NCBI RefSeq assembly: GCF_000466405.1
Contig: NZ_KE952967.1
Location: 1-42,193 of the forward strand
DNA: 42,193 nucleotides
From: Atopobium sp. oral taxon 810 str. F0209
GTDB lineage: Bacteria > Actinomycetota > Coriobacteriia > Coriobacteriales > Atopobiaceae
Direction: 5' to 3'
Both the position numbers and the translations under genes were made by a program. This document shows positions 8,077 through 17,833 of the stretch, piece after piece (positions within the stretch are counted from its first letter, which is position 1; each line of letters opens with the position of its first letter). The notes below the pieces were generated by a model that made no database searches, had not been told where the DNA came from, and saw nothing but the letters and a program-made list of their open reading frames with translations.

Positions 8077-8847
8077 GTGCTTGCAAATATTCTTTTAATT
8101 ATGGGCGCACTTCTTGCTGCTTATGGTCTCAGCATCATGCTGGTGTGGTCAGGCACGATCTTCTTTTTGGTATGGCTTGCGTTAGCAATGATCGCCACAG
8201 GTATAGGTATCATGATGCGTCGAGGACTGTGGCAGCATCTCCCTTCTCTACTTCGCAAAGCGCTAGGTGCAGCCACTATTATAGGGCTGCTTGTTGTGAT
8301 AAGCCTTTCAAGCTATGTGATGCACAAATCCAGAACTTCCACGCCCAATAAAGCCCCCGACAACTTAGAGTGGATTATCGTTTTAGGTGCGCAGGTGCGA
8401 GGAGATGGCAGCCCTAGTACGGTGCTACGCTATCGGCTTGATTCGGCAATCGCCTATCTTGATACACATCCCAACTGCCAGGCTATCGTTTCAGGTGGAC
8501 AAGGTCTTAACGAACCTACTTCTGAAGCTGAGTGCATGGCAAATTATCTACTAAGTCATGGAATTGCACAGGAACGCATCGTGCAAGAGGCAAAGTCTCG
8601 CAATACCGTTGAGAATATTTTGTTCTCAGCTCAAGTACTTAAAGAGCATGGAGCTAACCCGCACCATGTTCCTATTGGCATTGTGACAAATGACTTTCAT
8701 ACGTTCCGCGCCACAGCTATAGCACATAAGCAGGGTCTTAAAGCTGCTGTTGGGATTTCTGCTTACTCACTGCCATGGTACTTGCCAAATAACCTGTTGC
8801 GCGAGTGTCTTGGCATCGTAAAAGATACCATTGCTGGCAATATGTAG
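8077..8847 (+). CDS. YdcF family (DUF218) membrane protein
   Basis: 256 residues from a GTG at 8077: two or three N-terminal membrane helices (about 1-75), then a DUF218 domain with 'WIIVLGAQVRGDGSPSTVLR' starting near 95, 'AIVSGGQGLNEPTSEAECMA', 'SRNTVENILFS' and 'IGIVTNDFHTFRA'. YdcF/SanA-like proteins are implicated in envelope polysaccharide metabolism and bind nucleotide-like ligands, but no reaction is established for most. I choose the GTG because AAAGGAGG lies four bases upstream; the same frame runs back to 7921 but that part looks like unrelated remnant sequence. The gene is monocistronic, followed by a 122-bp gap before the alcohol dehydrogenase. Confidence 0.85.
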   Translation: MLANILLIMGALLAAYGLSIMLVWSGTIFFLVWLALAMIATGIGIMMRRGLWQHLPSLLRKALGAATIIGLLVVISLSSYVMHKSRTSTPNKAPDNLEWIIVLGAQVRGDGSPSTVLRYRLDSAIAYLDTHPNCQAIVSGGQGLNEPTSEAECMANYLLSHGIAQERIVQEAKSRNTVENILFSAQVLKEHGANPHHVPIGIVTNDFHTFRATAIAHKQGLKAAVGISAYSLPWYLPNNLLRECLGIVKDTIAGNM

Positions 8848-8969
8848 CAGCCACCTGACTAATGACACCATTTCACGTGAGGACTTTATGAAATAAAAGA
8901 TACCTGATCTAAGAATCCAATTAATGAGAATTTCTCTTTAGAGTTTAAATTCACGATATGGGGGATATC

Positions 8970-10139
8970 ATGCTCAACTTCAAACACGACATTCCTACAA
9001 AGCTCTATTTCGGTAAAGGTCAACTGGAGCATCTCACCGAAGAACTCAGTCGCTTTGGCACAAAAGTGCTACTCGCCTATGGTGGAGGTTCCATCAAGCG
9101 CACTGGTCTGTATGACAAAATTAGAGTAATGCTTGATAAGGGCAATTTCACCGTCTTTGAACTGGATGGCATCGAGCCCAATCCCCGTATTGAAAGCGTG
9201 CAGCGTGGCGTTGAAATCTGTCGCGCAAACGATGTTGAGGTTATTCTTGCTATAGGCGGAGGCTCTACCATTGACTGCTCCAAGGCTGTTGCTGTTGGCA
9301 CCTTCTACGAAGGTGATTTGTGGGAAATGGTCACCAATAGCAAACCTGGGCGTAAGGCGTTGCCGCTCGTAGATGTACTGACTATTGCTGCTACGGGTTC
9401 CGAATTTGACGGTGGTGGTGTTATCTCCAACCTCACCCTTAACGACAAGATGGGCGCATCGTTTACTTATCCTGCAGTGTCTTTCTGCGATCCAGAACTC
9501 ACCTTTACTGTACCTGCTTATCAAACAGCTGCCGGTTCTGCTGATATCATGAGCCACATCTTTGAAGGCTATTTCTCAAAGACATCCGACAGTGATTTAT
9601 CCGACGGTATTGCTGAGACCATCCTTAAATCTGTCATCAAGAATCTCCCTATTGCGCTGGCCACCCCAGATGACTACACTGCCCGTGCCAATCTCATGGC
9701 CAACTCTTCCGTTGCCTGCTCTGGCATTCCCGAATATGGCAAGCAGAGCACCGCATGGCCTTGCCACGCCATGGAGCATCAGTTATCTGCCTACTATGAC
9801 ATTACGCATGGTGTTGGTTTGGCCATCCTTACCCCACGTTGGATGCGCCATATCTTGGTTAAAGACTCTACTGTTGCACTCCCCCGCTTCGTACGCTTTG
9901 CTCGCAACGTGTGGGGGTTGGAGGGTGATGATGAGATGGCTCTCGCAAAGGCCGGCATTGACCGCCTAGAGCAGTTCTTTGGCGAAGTGGGCATTCCTAT
10001 GACTCTTACCGAATTGAATATTGATCGTGCACACTTTGATGAGATGGCTGCCAAAGCCAATAAGGGCAATCGCCTTGCCTCTGCCTTCGTACCTCTCAAT
10101 GAGGAAGATGTAAAAGCGATCCTTGAAGCCTGTCTCTAA
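8970..10139 (+). CDS. Iron-containing alcohol dehydrogenase (butanol dehydrogenase-like)
   Basis: 389 residues of the group III Fe-dependent alcohol dehydrogenase family, YqhD/BDH branch: cytoplasmic NAD(P)H-dependent reduction of aldehydes to alcohols in fermentation or aldehyde detoxification. The nucleotide loop 'AIGGGSTIDCSKAVA' spans 94-108. Expected metal ligands are present: D192 and H196 ('ADIMSH'), H266 ('PCHAMEHQL') and H280 ('DITHGVGLA'). The start at 8970 (MLNFKHDIP) is favoured because GGGGGA precedes it at usual spacing; an in-frame ATG at 8958 lacks a ribosome site. Length is normal and there is no damage. The substrate cannot be read from sequence. Confidence 0.92.
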   Translation: MLNFKHDIPTKLYFGKGQLEHLTEELSRFGTKVLLAYGGGSIKRTGLYDKIRVMLDKGNFTVFELDGIEPNPRIESVQRGVEICRANDVEVILAIGGGSTIDCSKAVAVGTFYEGDLWEMVTNSKPGRKALPLVDVLTIAATGSEFDGGGVISNLTLNDKMGASFTYPAVSFCDPELTFTVPAYQTAAGSADIMSHIFEGYFSKTSDSDLSDGIAETILKSVIKNLPIALATPDDYTARANLMANSSVACSGIPEYGKQSTAWPCHAMEHQLSAYYDITHGVGLAILTPRWMRHILVKDSTVALPRFVRFARNVWGLEGDDEMALAKAGIDRLEQFFGEVGIPMTLTELNIDRAHFDEMAAKANKGNRLASAFVPLNEEDVKAILEACL

Positions 10140-10194
10140 ATTAAATTGGGTTAAATAGAGGTTTATCGTAAGCGTCAAAAGCAGAGCATGTCTG

Positions 10195-10256
10195 TAGACA
10201 ACTCCGTGAGTAATCCAGCATGAAGGTGGAAAACTCTTGGAGTTGTCTATTTCTTG
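10195..10256 (+). terminator. Long inverted repeat after the alcohol dehydrogenase
   Basis: TAGACAACTCC (10195-10205) is perfectly complementary to GGAGTTGTCTA (10239-10249), with an inner GAG/CTC pair, and is followed by TTTCTTGTTCT. The 33-nt loop is long. It probably terminates the dehydrogenase transcript, and it also marks the edge of the IS66 remnant, whose stop codon lies within it. Confidence 0.5.
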
Positions 10257-11235
10257 TTCTGCCTCTTGAGTCTGCAGTCCTCAGGTATCGATGCTGACCA
10301 AGGCAGAAAGCCATCCAGCACCTCATCAGTAAGCTCGCCTGCATTAGGAAGTTCAGTGAGCAGCGTCTCATCGAGCTTGGATTTGGGCAGGGCGCGAGGC
10401 AGCTGCTCTTTGGCCCATGAGCCAAAGCCTTCCATGAGGGGTCTTAAGACTTGGTCGCGTTCGGCTTTTGCACATCACCTGAGGTCATGCCGTTAAAGGC
10501 CTCATCGGCCTTGAAGATTGCGTCTATCAGCTGGCGTCCCTTGAGGGCTATCGAGCATGCCTTTCTCGCTAGCGAGTCGGAGCCAGCTGACTTTACTACC
10601 TCATCAAACTTGCGGCGTAGGTGCACGAGGCATGCAGTGTTGGTCACTTGAGGTCCCAGCCTGAAGTAAGGCTGGTGGCCGTCTGTGGTGAGGTATCCGC
10701 TCCAGCTGCCAAGGAAGTTGCGGACGACCTGTCCCGAGCGAGTTGGGCGGTATTCGAATATGTAGTTGGGTGCCACACGCGCTGGTGCGCAGAACAGCCA
10801 CATTCTTGACTGACTTTGAGGTGCCTTTCCTGGTTCTTTTAGCACCTGTACAACTGTCTCATCGGCGTGGATGTAGTCGTATGAAAGGAGGTGTGTCTTC
10901 ATCCTCGCATGTATCTTTGTAAGCCAGCACCTCCAGATGTTAAGCACCCAGTTGGACATGTCCTGCCGCGAAATTTCAAGGCCAGCTGTAGCCATGTCCT
11001 GCTCTATACGATAAAGCGGCATAGCGTTTACAAACTTACCATGTAGCACATAGACAATAAGCGATGGATGTACGAAAGAACCTGGTATGGGTGGTGTGGG
11101 CATGGGGGCGCGCATGATGCTTACAGGTAAGGTGCCGTCCTTTGCATTTGTCTGAGAGCAGCTTTTGCAGCTGTAGACGTGCCTATGGTGTTCTATGACC
11201 TCAAAGTGGACGGGAACGAGTCTTATCTTATCCAT
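10247..11235 (-). pseudogene. IS66 family transposase remnant
   Basis: Two minus-strand frames are pieces of an IS66 transposase. 11235-10444 carries the end of the zinc-binding region ('HHRHVYSCKSC'), the 'YIHADETVVQVL' catalytic-domain motif and 'YLTTDGHQPYFRL'. 10435-10247 carries the usual C-terminus ('LTDEVLDGFLPW'). The N-terminal HTH/leucine-zipper part and the 'NRAERxIK' segment that should join the two pieces are missing, and the frame changes between them near 10440. No companion IS66 ORFs or terminal inverted repeats are seen, so this is a dead fragment. Its left end abuts the VanZ gene, with only two bases between. Confidence 0.9.
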
Positions 11236-11237
11236 AG

Positions 11238-11648
11238 TTATAATGCACTACGCTTTGCAATAAGCACAGCTAACGCAATACCAACTACGCCGCCTAAGGT
11301 ATTTGTAATTAAATCAGTTATATCGCTTGCCCCGATTGATAGCACATACTGCGTAATTTCAAAGGACAAACTTAAGGATACGACAAGAAGTGCTTCTCTT
11401 AATACATGTCCATGAAAAGCTTTATGAAGAAGAAAACCAAAGGGAACGAATACCAAAATATTCAAGAGCGCCTCAAAAAGAGGAAAATCGCCTTCGAAAA
11501 CATTTTCATAATGGAACGGAATAAGGTTTACTTCCCTGACCATATGGATATCTTCCAAGGAAAAGTTCGTCTTGAAGATGACTATCCAAACAAGCAGTAG
11601 CAGGTAGACAAAAAATGCTGCTTTTGCCAACCAAGCATTTCTGTTCAT
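11238..11648 (-). CDS. VanZ-like family membrane protein
   Basis: 136 residues with four predicted membrane helices and the VanZ pattern: 'LIPFHYENVFE' after helix 1, 'LLNILVFVPFGFLL' (about 62-75), 'SFEITQYVLSIGASDITDLITNTLGGVVGIAL' near 99-130. VanZ in Tn1546 gives low-level teicoplanin resistance by an unknown mechanism; most relatives are chromosomal and of unknown function. The start has AAGGAG eight bases upstream. The stop lies two bases from the IS66 remnant, so the extreme C-terminus may have been altered by that insertion, though the domain itself is complete. Confidence 0.88.
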   Translation of the reverse strand: MNRNAWLAKAAFFVYLLLLVWIVIFKTNFSLEDIHMVREVNLIPFHYENVFEGDFPLFEALLNILVFVPFGFLLHKAFHGHVLREALLVVSLSLSFEITQYVLSIGASDITDLITNTLGGVVGIALAVLIAKRSAL

Positions 11649-11736
11649 CTGACACTCTCCTTAATGAGCGAAAATATGCCATATTGCGTAGGCAATTAGA
11701 CGATCAAACATTCTAAGTAAACACCAATGAAAAAAA

Positions 11737-14700
11737 TTATTTCAACTGTTCATCTAGATGGATACATCCAATCTGCCCGAGCATATCCATGCAGTGTATT
11801 GCATCCATAGATAGATGTCCGCCATTAGCCATCTTAGCTTTACTGATTAGTTGAATTCCTATGTCTTCATATTCTGGCGAAAATGGATGAGCATCATTTT
11901 TTGCAATTTCGCATAGAACATTGACAGCAAGTTCTGGATCATAAGTCGATAGTTCTATGAGTTTTTCACCTATTACATAAATTGAAATTTCATGAGGGTT
12001 AGCTTTAAGCTCTCTCAAAACTCGTGAACCCCACCAATTAACAGGATAGAAGCCAGAGATGATAAGGCTTTCAATCCCTTTAAGTGCAGATCCACTGCTA
12101 TGATTCACAAGAAATTTTGAATGATAATCCCATAACAATCCAACCCTATTAATTACATCCTTAGAAAGGCTCCCATCACTGCTAACCATGCCACATAATT
12201 TACCTAGAACATATCCCATATGATTCGCATCCGCGATCTTTCTCCAAGTATCTAATACCAGATTCTCATCATCAAGAAAGCCAGAAACATATCCAACATA
12301 AAGCCAATGTCCTATCAAAGATAGGCAATCTTCATGCAGTCCCCGGAAACCTAGAACATAATACTCTGGCCCATTTTCTAAAGAAGAAATCATTGCCGGC
12401 GATAAAATTTTAAAAAGTTGAAAGGTGGGATAATAGATCGCAAGTACAGTCGTCAGAACGATTTGTTGATATTTATTTGCTCCGGATTTCCCGAACAGAT
12501 CAACGTAATTTTTTTGAATCCAGCTCGGCTCGACATTCATAATATAAGGGATCGATTTTCCAATAGCTGCGGCATCCGCAACACTTTCTGACCTGCTAGG
12601 AAGATAACGCTCTATGACTGATAAAGCGCTTGCTTTCCGATTGCCATCTTGAAAAGTCCCAAGCCATTTTGCTATGCCCACGAGCGCAATAGGTCGAATA
12701 GTATTCAACGCAAGCGTAACGGGATCCATATTATCCCCGCCATATTTCTCTTCATACTGCGCGTTTGGCTCATCAGAATCTGCAAACTTGAGCAAAGCAT
12801 TTAGCAGTAGATTTGCTTGGTTATTTGTTAGCTGTTCTCCATAGCCTTCGATGAGTCTGTTTGCAAATTGCGCAGCTTCTCTTCTAAGGTTAAGGTAGTT
12901 ACAATCATCCCCAAGAAAATCCCCTTTATTCTCCCATGATACTGCTTCCGACTTCTGAGATGCATTTACTATCATTTCGAGTGAATCATCAATTGGAATA
13001 GCTTTACCTTTAGAGGCAGCAATACTCATACCGTTCATAATTTCACGTTGATATGCTATATGAAGCATACCAAGCTTTTTTCCATACCCTGAAAAGAGAT
13101 CAGGACAGCGCTCTAGTGCTTGTGACAACTGTTCAGCTTGGCCCTGATACGTCACTAACTCCCGCTTATCAGTTTCAGATGGATGCCACTCCACTAGATG
13201 ATTGATTAATCTTTCCGTCCCCATTTCGAGCATTAAAGACGAATCTATCGGACTATTTGGAACAGTGATTGTCTCAGTAGAAAAAATATGTCTCACCGAA
13301 TAATTAGTCTCTGAAAATTCTTTTGACAGTTCATCTAAAGTCTCTTTCCCCTTAACACCAAGTGAATCTCGTCCAATAAGACATAGGGCACGATGTTGCC
13401 AGTGCCGCACACGTATTTTGAGATCAGCCTCAGCAAGTTCTGAACAATTCGTTTGATATTGTGCCAATTTCTGCAAACTGCCCTGAAGAACACACTCATC
13501 AATTTCCCCCGGGTTGACTACATTAAGATTTTGTGCGAGCAGAAAAAGTGGATAGAACTCTGAGTCGAACTCACTCTCAGTAATAAGATCAGACAGCAGT
13601 AACTCACGAACGTGTTTTACAACGCTGGTGTCCACACTATGACTTTCAACACGTTTTTGTAATATCGCATGCTCTACAAACATTGCACAGCGAACTATTA
13701 ATGGATTACTACTCTTTTTTCGAACCCAGCATATTGCCTCGTCTGGATCATCATCAAAACATACACGTAAAGAGTGCACCATTTGATAAATCACTTCATC
13801 TGGTACCGATTGAGAATGATTCTTACAAGAATCTTCAACAGACGTAATTCGATATGAACTTTTTTCTCCATTAGCAGTTTGATAGAGAATACCTTCTGAA
13901 AACGAGCAGAACAGCTCCCTTCTGAGCCTAGGTGTCATTAACTCGATGACATTAGTGAGCTGTTCCATGCACTTTGAATACTTATATTCAGGAATGAGAG
14001 AATGTATTCTATAGAAGTTTGTTCCATCAGCTCTAGGGCTAAAACATGCAACAAAAAGTCTCTTCCCCACAGATCTTGCTTTTTTCATATCTGAAGTCAT
14101 TAAACGACAAATAAGATTCTCTACTTCGGAAGCTATCCAGAAATACCCATCCGCACAAAATCCTGATTCAGCCCAATCGACAACATAATCTGCAAACTTT
14201 ACAACACAATCTATTGGCAATTTAACAGAGATTTTTATCGCCTCACAGCGAATCACAGGGCTTCTTGAGTGACTGGCTTCTATGATCGCATCTGTTACTC
14301 CATTGGAGTCCAGATCCACAATTCTTTTTAAGTAGATTGCTTCAGGCCAGTCAGGATAATAATTCATATCATTTAGAGTAATATTTTTAGGGGTAAATAC
14401 TTTGTTTCGTAGCAATGCTTGAAGCCACATAGGATTAGACAATTCTGAAAAAAAGATAAAACGCAATCCTGAATTCCCCACTAGTGATAGGGCGGTTTTC
14501 AGATTCTCATCTGAAGGGATGAGATATTGCCCATCATCCGCTTGTGTATTTGTGGTCTCGAGAATACCTTTTAACATCTTTTTTGAGTCAAAAAAGTATC
14601 CAAGTCTACTCGACAAAGAATTTTCAAAACACAAAAACTCAGTAGAAACCTTATCCTGACTGGGAAGTTTAGTTATCGTTTTACTTAAATGAACATAGCC

Positions 14701-15195
14701 CATGAAAAAATTATGAGCTTCCTTCCAAGGAATATATACTGGATTGTCTTCAATCCTGCCAATAGTTGCCAGAAAAATTTTGTTATTACTATTAGCATTT
14801 CCCGCTTTTACCGCTTTTCTATACTGTTCAACTGTTTTCGCTACATTTGCAGGGATAACTGCCACAACTGAGCCCTTTTTGACAAAGAATGTTGATTCAT
14901 CACACTCTGTAAGAAGAACATTGTTCAACTCTTGACGTTTTTCGAGTTCTGAACCTAATTTGTTTGAGCAAAAAGAATCTCCTTTATCAAGATAATCTGG
15001 AAGCCGATTCATCAGTTCGCGTACACAATGGCTAATTCTCATTAAATCAAATTCTGCCGAATTTGATTCAGGAGAATAGGACCCCACTAAATCAACCGCA
15101 TACTCATACATCTGAGCTAAAGTCGGTGTAGAAAGAGATTTAAGACCTAGTGTTATTCTGTTGCGAAGAGCGATTCGGGCATCACTTGTCTTCAT
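11737..15195 (-). CDS. Large solitary protein of unknown function (1152 residues)
   Basis: A single uninterrupted frame of 1152 codons that I do not recognise. It has no signal peptide, membrane helix, Walker motif or nuclease motif I can point to. The composition and many short amphipathic helices suggest an all-alpha solenoid (HEAT/ARM-like) throughout. The N-terminal 90 residues contain 'YEYAVDLVGSY' and 'HCVRELMNRLPDYLDKG'; this kind of start is seen in large helical proteins of phage-defence loci, which is a weak hint only. It lies alone between an IS66 remnant/VanZ gene and 600 bp of non-coding DNA, and appears AT-richer than the housekeeping genes, as expected for acquired cargo. ATG 15195 has GAGGT about 11 bases upstream. 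Confidence 0.85.
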   Translation of the reverse strand: MKTSDARIALRNRITLGLKSLSTPTLAQMYEYAVDLVGSYSPESNSAEFDLMRISHCVRELMNRLPDYLDKGDSFCSNKLGSELEKRQELNNVLLTECDESTFFVKKGSVVAVIPANVAKTVEQYRKAVKAGNANSNNKIFLATIGRIEDNPVYIPWKEAHNFFMGYVHLSKTITKLPSQDKVSTEFLCFENSLSSRLGYFFDSKKMLKGILETTNTQADDGQYLIPSDENLKTALSLVGNSGLRFIFFSELSNPMWLQALLRNKVFTPKNITLNDMNYYPDWPEAIYLKRIVDLDSNGVTDAIIEASHSRSPVIRCEAIKISVKLPIDCVVKFADYVVDWAESGFCADGYFWIASEVENLICRLMTSDMKKARSVGKRLFVACFSPRADGTNFYRIHSLIPEYKYSKCMEQLTNVIELMTPRLRRELFCSFSEGILYQTANGEKSSYRITSVEDSCKNHSQSVPDEVIYQMVHSLRVCFDDDPDEAICWVRKKSSNPLIVRCAMFVEHAILQKRVESHSVDTSVVKHVRELLLSDLITESEFDSEFYPLFLLAQNLNVVNPGEIDECVLQGSLQKLAQYQTNCSELAEADLKIRVRHWQHRALCLIGRDSLGVKGKETLDELSKEFSETNYSVRHIFSTETITVPNSPIDSSLMLEMGTERLINHLVEWHPSETDKRELVTYQGQAEQLSQALERCPDLFSGYGKKLGMLHIAYQREIMNGMSIAASKGKAIPIDDSLEMIVNASQKSEAVSWENKGDFLGDDCNYLNLRREAAQFANRLIEGYGEQLTNNQANLLLNALLKFADSDEPNAQYEEKYGGDNMDPVTLALNTIRPIALVGIAKWLGTFQDGNRKASALSVIERYLPSRSESVADAAAIGKSIPYIMNVEPSWIQKNYVDLFGKSGANKYQQIVLTTVLAIYYPTFQLFKILSPAMISSLENGPEYYVLGFRGLHEDCLSLIGHWLYVGYVSGFLDDENLVLDTWRKIADANHMGYVLGKLCGMVSSDGSLSKDVINRVGLLWDYHSKFLVNHSSGSALKGIESLIISGFYPVNWWGSRVLRELKANPHEISIYVIGEKLIELSTYDPELAVNVLCEIAKNDAHPFSPEYEDIGIQLISKAKMANGGHLSMDAIHCMDMLGQIGCIHLDEQLK

Positions 15196-15551
15196 GGCTG
15201 CTATTACCTCTCTATTAGTAAAGGATATTTCTCAAGTTGATTGGTTTACATTGCTCACCAACTGAAACTACAAATTCAAAGTTATCAGTAGATGCTAACT
15301 ATATTTTTCTACGACAGAAGTAACGGTAGCCATCTATCCATTCTTACCAATCTAGACCGTTGTAAGCTCTACATTAAATTGGCTTATTCTCTTTCATTGT
15401 TTTAGTCAGCATAAAGAAAAATTGCTATACAACAACGACACTAATGGCAGAGGATGCACAGAAGCAACTAGTCAAATAACTATCACATCCGTGCTAAAAC
15501 ACTATCGATTGGATAATTCGAATCTACCCACACTGTTGGTGCTATAACTCA

Positions 15552-15574
15552 AGAGCAGCCATGCTCTGTTTTTC
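15552..15574 (+). terminator. Orphan plus-strand terminator
   Basis: AGAGCA (15552-15557) and TGCTCT (15562-15567) form a 6-bp stem with a 4-nt loop followed by GTTTTTCT. No intact plus-strand gene lies upstream, so it marks the end of a lost gene or an unseen small RNA. The rest of 15196-15622 shows no gene; it should contain the promoter of the 1152-residue protein. Confidence 0.5.
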
Positions 15575-15624
15575 TATGCAAAAAGGGTAAGTTGTCAAAC
15601 CATGAGATGCTGCGTCAGGGTTAA

Positions 15625-15789
15625 GCCATTGAATCTATTTTGCCTTTCTTTGAGGTATTGGCACTCCCCTAGAATAAGATCTCTGAAATTGCGCGGTCTA
15701 CTTACGGTGTATTTGATACTGGTCTTGCTCTGTATAGCCTGACACCTGCAAGGCTTTTAACTCATCTACTGGCACTCTACTGCAGTTAA
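15625..15789 (+). pseudogene. Short decayed coding remnant
   Basis: A plus-strand frame reads 'AIESILPFFEVLALP', a TAG stop, then 'NKISEIARSTYGVFDTGLAL' and further residues to a TAA at 15787-15789. It has no start or ribosome site. The stretch looks protein-like but I cannot name the family. It sits just ahead of the XRE gene's promoter. Confidence 0.3.
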
Positions 15790-15822
15790 ACTACAGGTGT
15801 ACCAATCTAAACCAACGGTCGG

Positions 15823-15851
15823 TTGAGTGGACAAATAATAATTCATACGAT
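15823..15851 (+). promoter_or_regulatory. Sigma70-type promoter for the XRE regulator
   Basis: TTGAGT (15823-15828), 17-bp spacer, TACGAT (15846-15851). Transcription would begin near 15858, about 20 bp ahead of the XRE start at 15880. Confidence 0.5.
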
Positions 15852-15879
15852 GCAATTATCGGCTGAAAGGAGCAATACC

Positions 15880-16305
15880 ATGGAAAAGCAAACAATGGGA
15901 ACGATAATTGCATCAAAGCGTAAAGCTGCAGGAATGACCCAACTTGAATTGGCAGACAAGATGGGTGTCACCGACAAAGCCGTATCCAAATGGGAACGCG
16001 ATCTGTCCTTCCCAGATGTCAATTCGATCCCCAAACTCGCAGAAGTGCTCGGCGTCACAGTCGAAGAACTCATGCAGTGCAAAGAGCAAAACTTGAATTC
16101 CACATCTCCGAGCAAGGTTAAGGAGACTATTGGCTTGATACTCTCTGCCGTTCCCCTCGCGATGGGTGTTGCCGTTGTTGTCCTCAAGCTGCTTGGCCAG
16201 TTAGATGTAAAAAGCGGCTTTACTATGTTGGGCATCGGCATGACTTGCATTGGTATCAAGATGTTCCAGCCAGATGGAGATAGGGCTGGAACTCGTGAGG
16301 TGTAG
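15880..16305 (+). CDS. XRE family transcriptional regulator with membrane segments
   Basis: 141 residues. An N-terminal HTH_3 domain (about 7-62: 'IIASKRKAAGMTQLELADKM', then 'VTDKAVSKWERDLSFPDV') is followed by a linker and two hydrophobic segments (about 88-107 and 115-130). This is the common HTH plus membrane-tail architecture of small Gram-positive XRE proteins, likely a DNA-binding regulator tethered to the membrane. The start at 15880 is chosen over 15823 because AAAGGAG lies seven bases upstream. The target is unknown; the downstream oxidoreductase fragment, starting straight after the stop, may once have been the regulated gene. Confidence 0.88.
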   Translation: MEKQTMGTIIASKRKAAGMTQLELADKMGVTDKAVSKWERDLSFPDVNSIPKLAEVLGVTVEELMQCKEQNLNSTSPSKVKETIGLILSAVPLAMGVAVVVLKLLGQLDVKSGFTMLGIGMTCIGIKMFQPDGDRAGTREV

Positions 16306-16620
16306 CTGTGGGAAAGCCTAATAAGTGGAGAATACAAAGCACAAGGAACACTCATCATCTCGCTTACCACTGGTGCACCTGAGACGATGTATTCCCATGA
16401 GAGCAACATAGGACACACAATTGAGGAACTTTGCTACCCCATCATGGCAACGTGCAAGCTTACTGGGATGGAATATGCTGGCACGGTATACACAGGTGGT
16501 GTGTCCTACCAAACCCGTACTGACGAGATGGCACTTGCAAACATGAAGGAACATGTGACACAGCATGCCTAGCGTCTGCTGGATCTTATCGAGATGCTTT
16601 TGCCAGCCTTACGGCTATTG
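16306..16620 (+). pseudogene. C-terminal fragment of an NAD(P)H oxidoreductase (MdaB/KefF-like flavodoxin fold)
   Basis: The frame directly after the XRE stop reads 'GEYKAQGTLIISLTTGAPET', 'GHTIEELCYPIMATCKLTGM' and 'EYAGTVYTGGVSYQ', which is the C-terminal half of a flavodoxin-fold NAD(P)H:quinone-type oxidoreductase. A TAG at 16570-16572 interrupts it, after which 'RLLDLIEMLLP' continues in frame. The N-terminal FMN-binding half is absent and there is no start codon with a ribosome site. It is a gene fragment left by deletion, possibly fused end-to-end with the regulator gene. 16621-16914 shows nothing beyond AT-rich promoter-like DNA. Confidence 0.75.
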
Positions 16621-16914
16621 ACTTGCATAACTTATACAACAAGAAATCCGTCGCATCTAAATTTAATTGCGACAAAAAATATCGAACACTAGGAAACCGC
16701 AGTGGATATCATCAATTAATTAGTCTGAAGGACGTCCCTATCTAGTCTTAATTAAAAATAAATTCACATGTTTTCAAGAAAAGTCATAAAAGCTCAGTTT
16801 TTTCAACTTATGTGTGTCGTAATAAACACAGCTGTGTCGAATTCCAATAACCACACGCGACGATTCTAATACATCCCCTTTACTATTAAGTGATCTGCAA
16901 TAGGAGGGAATGTA

Positions 16915-17688
16915 ATGAATTTTACTGTTAACAATGAGGGGTTTCCAATTAAAGCAGTTTTTGACAATCAAGATGTATGGAATATCTTGGTGCCACTTTT
17001 GCGACATTGGGCATCGCTAGCAGCAAACAGCACTACAAGAAAGATTGTCTTTCTCGCAGCACCTCCTGGAGCAGGTAAAACAACACTTGCGCTTACACTT
17101 GCACAAATTGCACGCAGCCCACAATCAATCGGACTTCCTTGTGACACATTTAAAAATTTATGCATTGAAGTGCAGGGGATCGATGGTTTTCATCTGCCTA
17201 ATGCTTACCTCACCACCCACACGTTCGTCGAAAACGGTCAAGAGCGCACACTTTTCTCGCGTAAAGGCGCTCCTTTTACTTACGATATTGAAAAACTCAT
17301 TCGTCTACTTATGCAAGCTCGCAGTCTGAAAACAACAGACCCTTGGCCACGTTACTCACGAATAAAGCATGATGTTATTGAAGGTGATAGAGGAATTATT
17401 GGCAATCTACTATTACTGGAAGGAAACTACCTACTGCTTCCTAGTGGACCATGGAGCAAACTAACACAGCTCTGCGACGAGAGCATCATGCTCTCAGCAA
17501 ACGAAGAAATACTTCGGAATCGCCTCATAAACAGAAAGATTCAAGGTGGTCTCTCACAGACCGAAGCTGAATTATGGTACGAACAGAGCGATGGCTCCAA
17601 TGTACGGACTGTACTTGCGGCACACCAAACAGCCACTCTAGAACTGCGCCTTACCTGTAATGGGCGGCTTGAAGTATCAAGCTCTTAA
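16915..17688 (+). CDS. Nucleoside/nucleotide kinase family protein (YggC-like P-loop kinase)
   Basis: 257 residues of the uridine kinase/pantothenate kinase-like P-loop group. Walker A is 'AAPPGAGKTTLA' near residues 48-59; 'VQGIDGFHLPNAYL' (about 87-100) is the D-G-F-H substrate/metal motif of this family; 'LLLLEGNYLLL' near 165-175 is the second conserved core. Relatives such as E. coli YggC are annotated as putative sugar or nucleoside kinases in sugar-use loci. Here it lies next to, but oriented away from the direction of, the PTS operon, so a joint role is possible but not shown. AGGAGGG sits six bases before the ATG. The frame is complete. Confidence 0.85.
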   Translation: MNFTVNNEGFPIKAVFDNQDVWNILVPLLRHWASLAANSTTRKIVFLAAPPGAGKTTLALTLAQIARSPQSIGLPCDTFKNLCIEVQGIDGFHLPNAYLTTHTFVENGQERTLFSRKGAPFTYDIEKLIRLLMQARSLKTTDPWPRYSRIKHDVIEGDRGIIGNLLLLEGNYLLLPSGPWSKLTQLCDESIMLSANEEILRNRLINRKIQGGLSQTEAELWYEQSDGSNVRTVLAAHQTATLELRLTCNGRLEVSSS

Positions 17689-17833
17689 AACAAACGATAG
17701 GCAAATTAGACGTTAACATTCTAAAGGCAGGGACTGTTCTCACGCCTTACAGATCAACCTCAAATACTCAAGCTCAGCAACTATTCCATTACGCTTGGAA
17801 AAGTCGATTACACAATTCTTATACCAATACATG

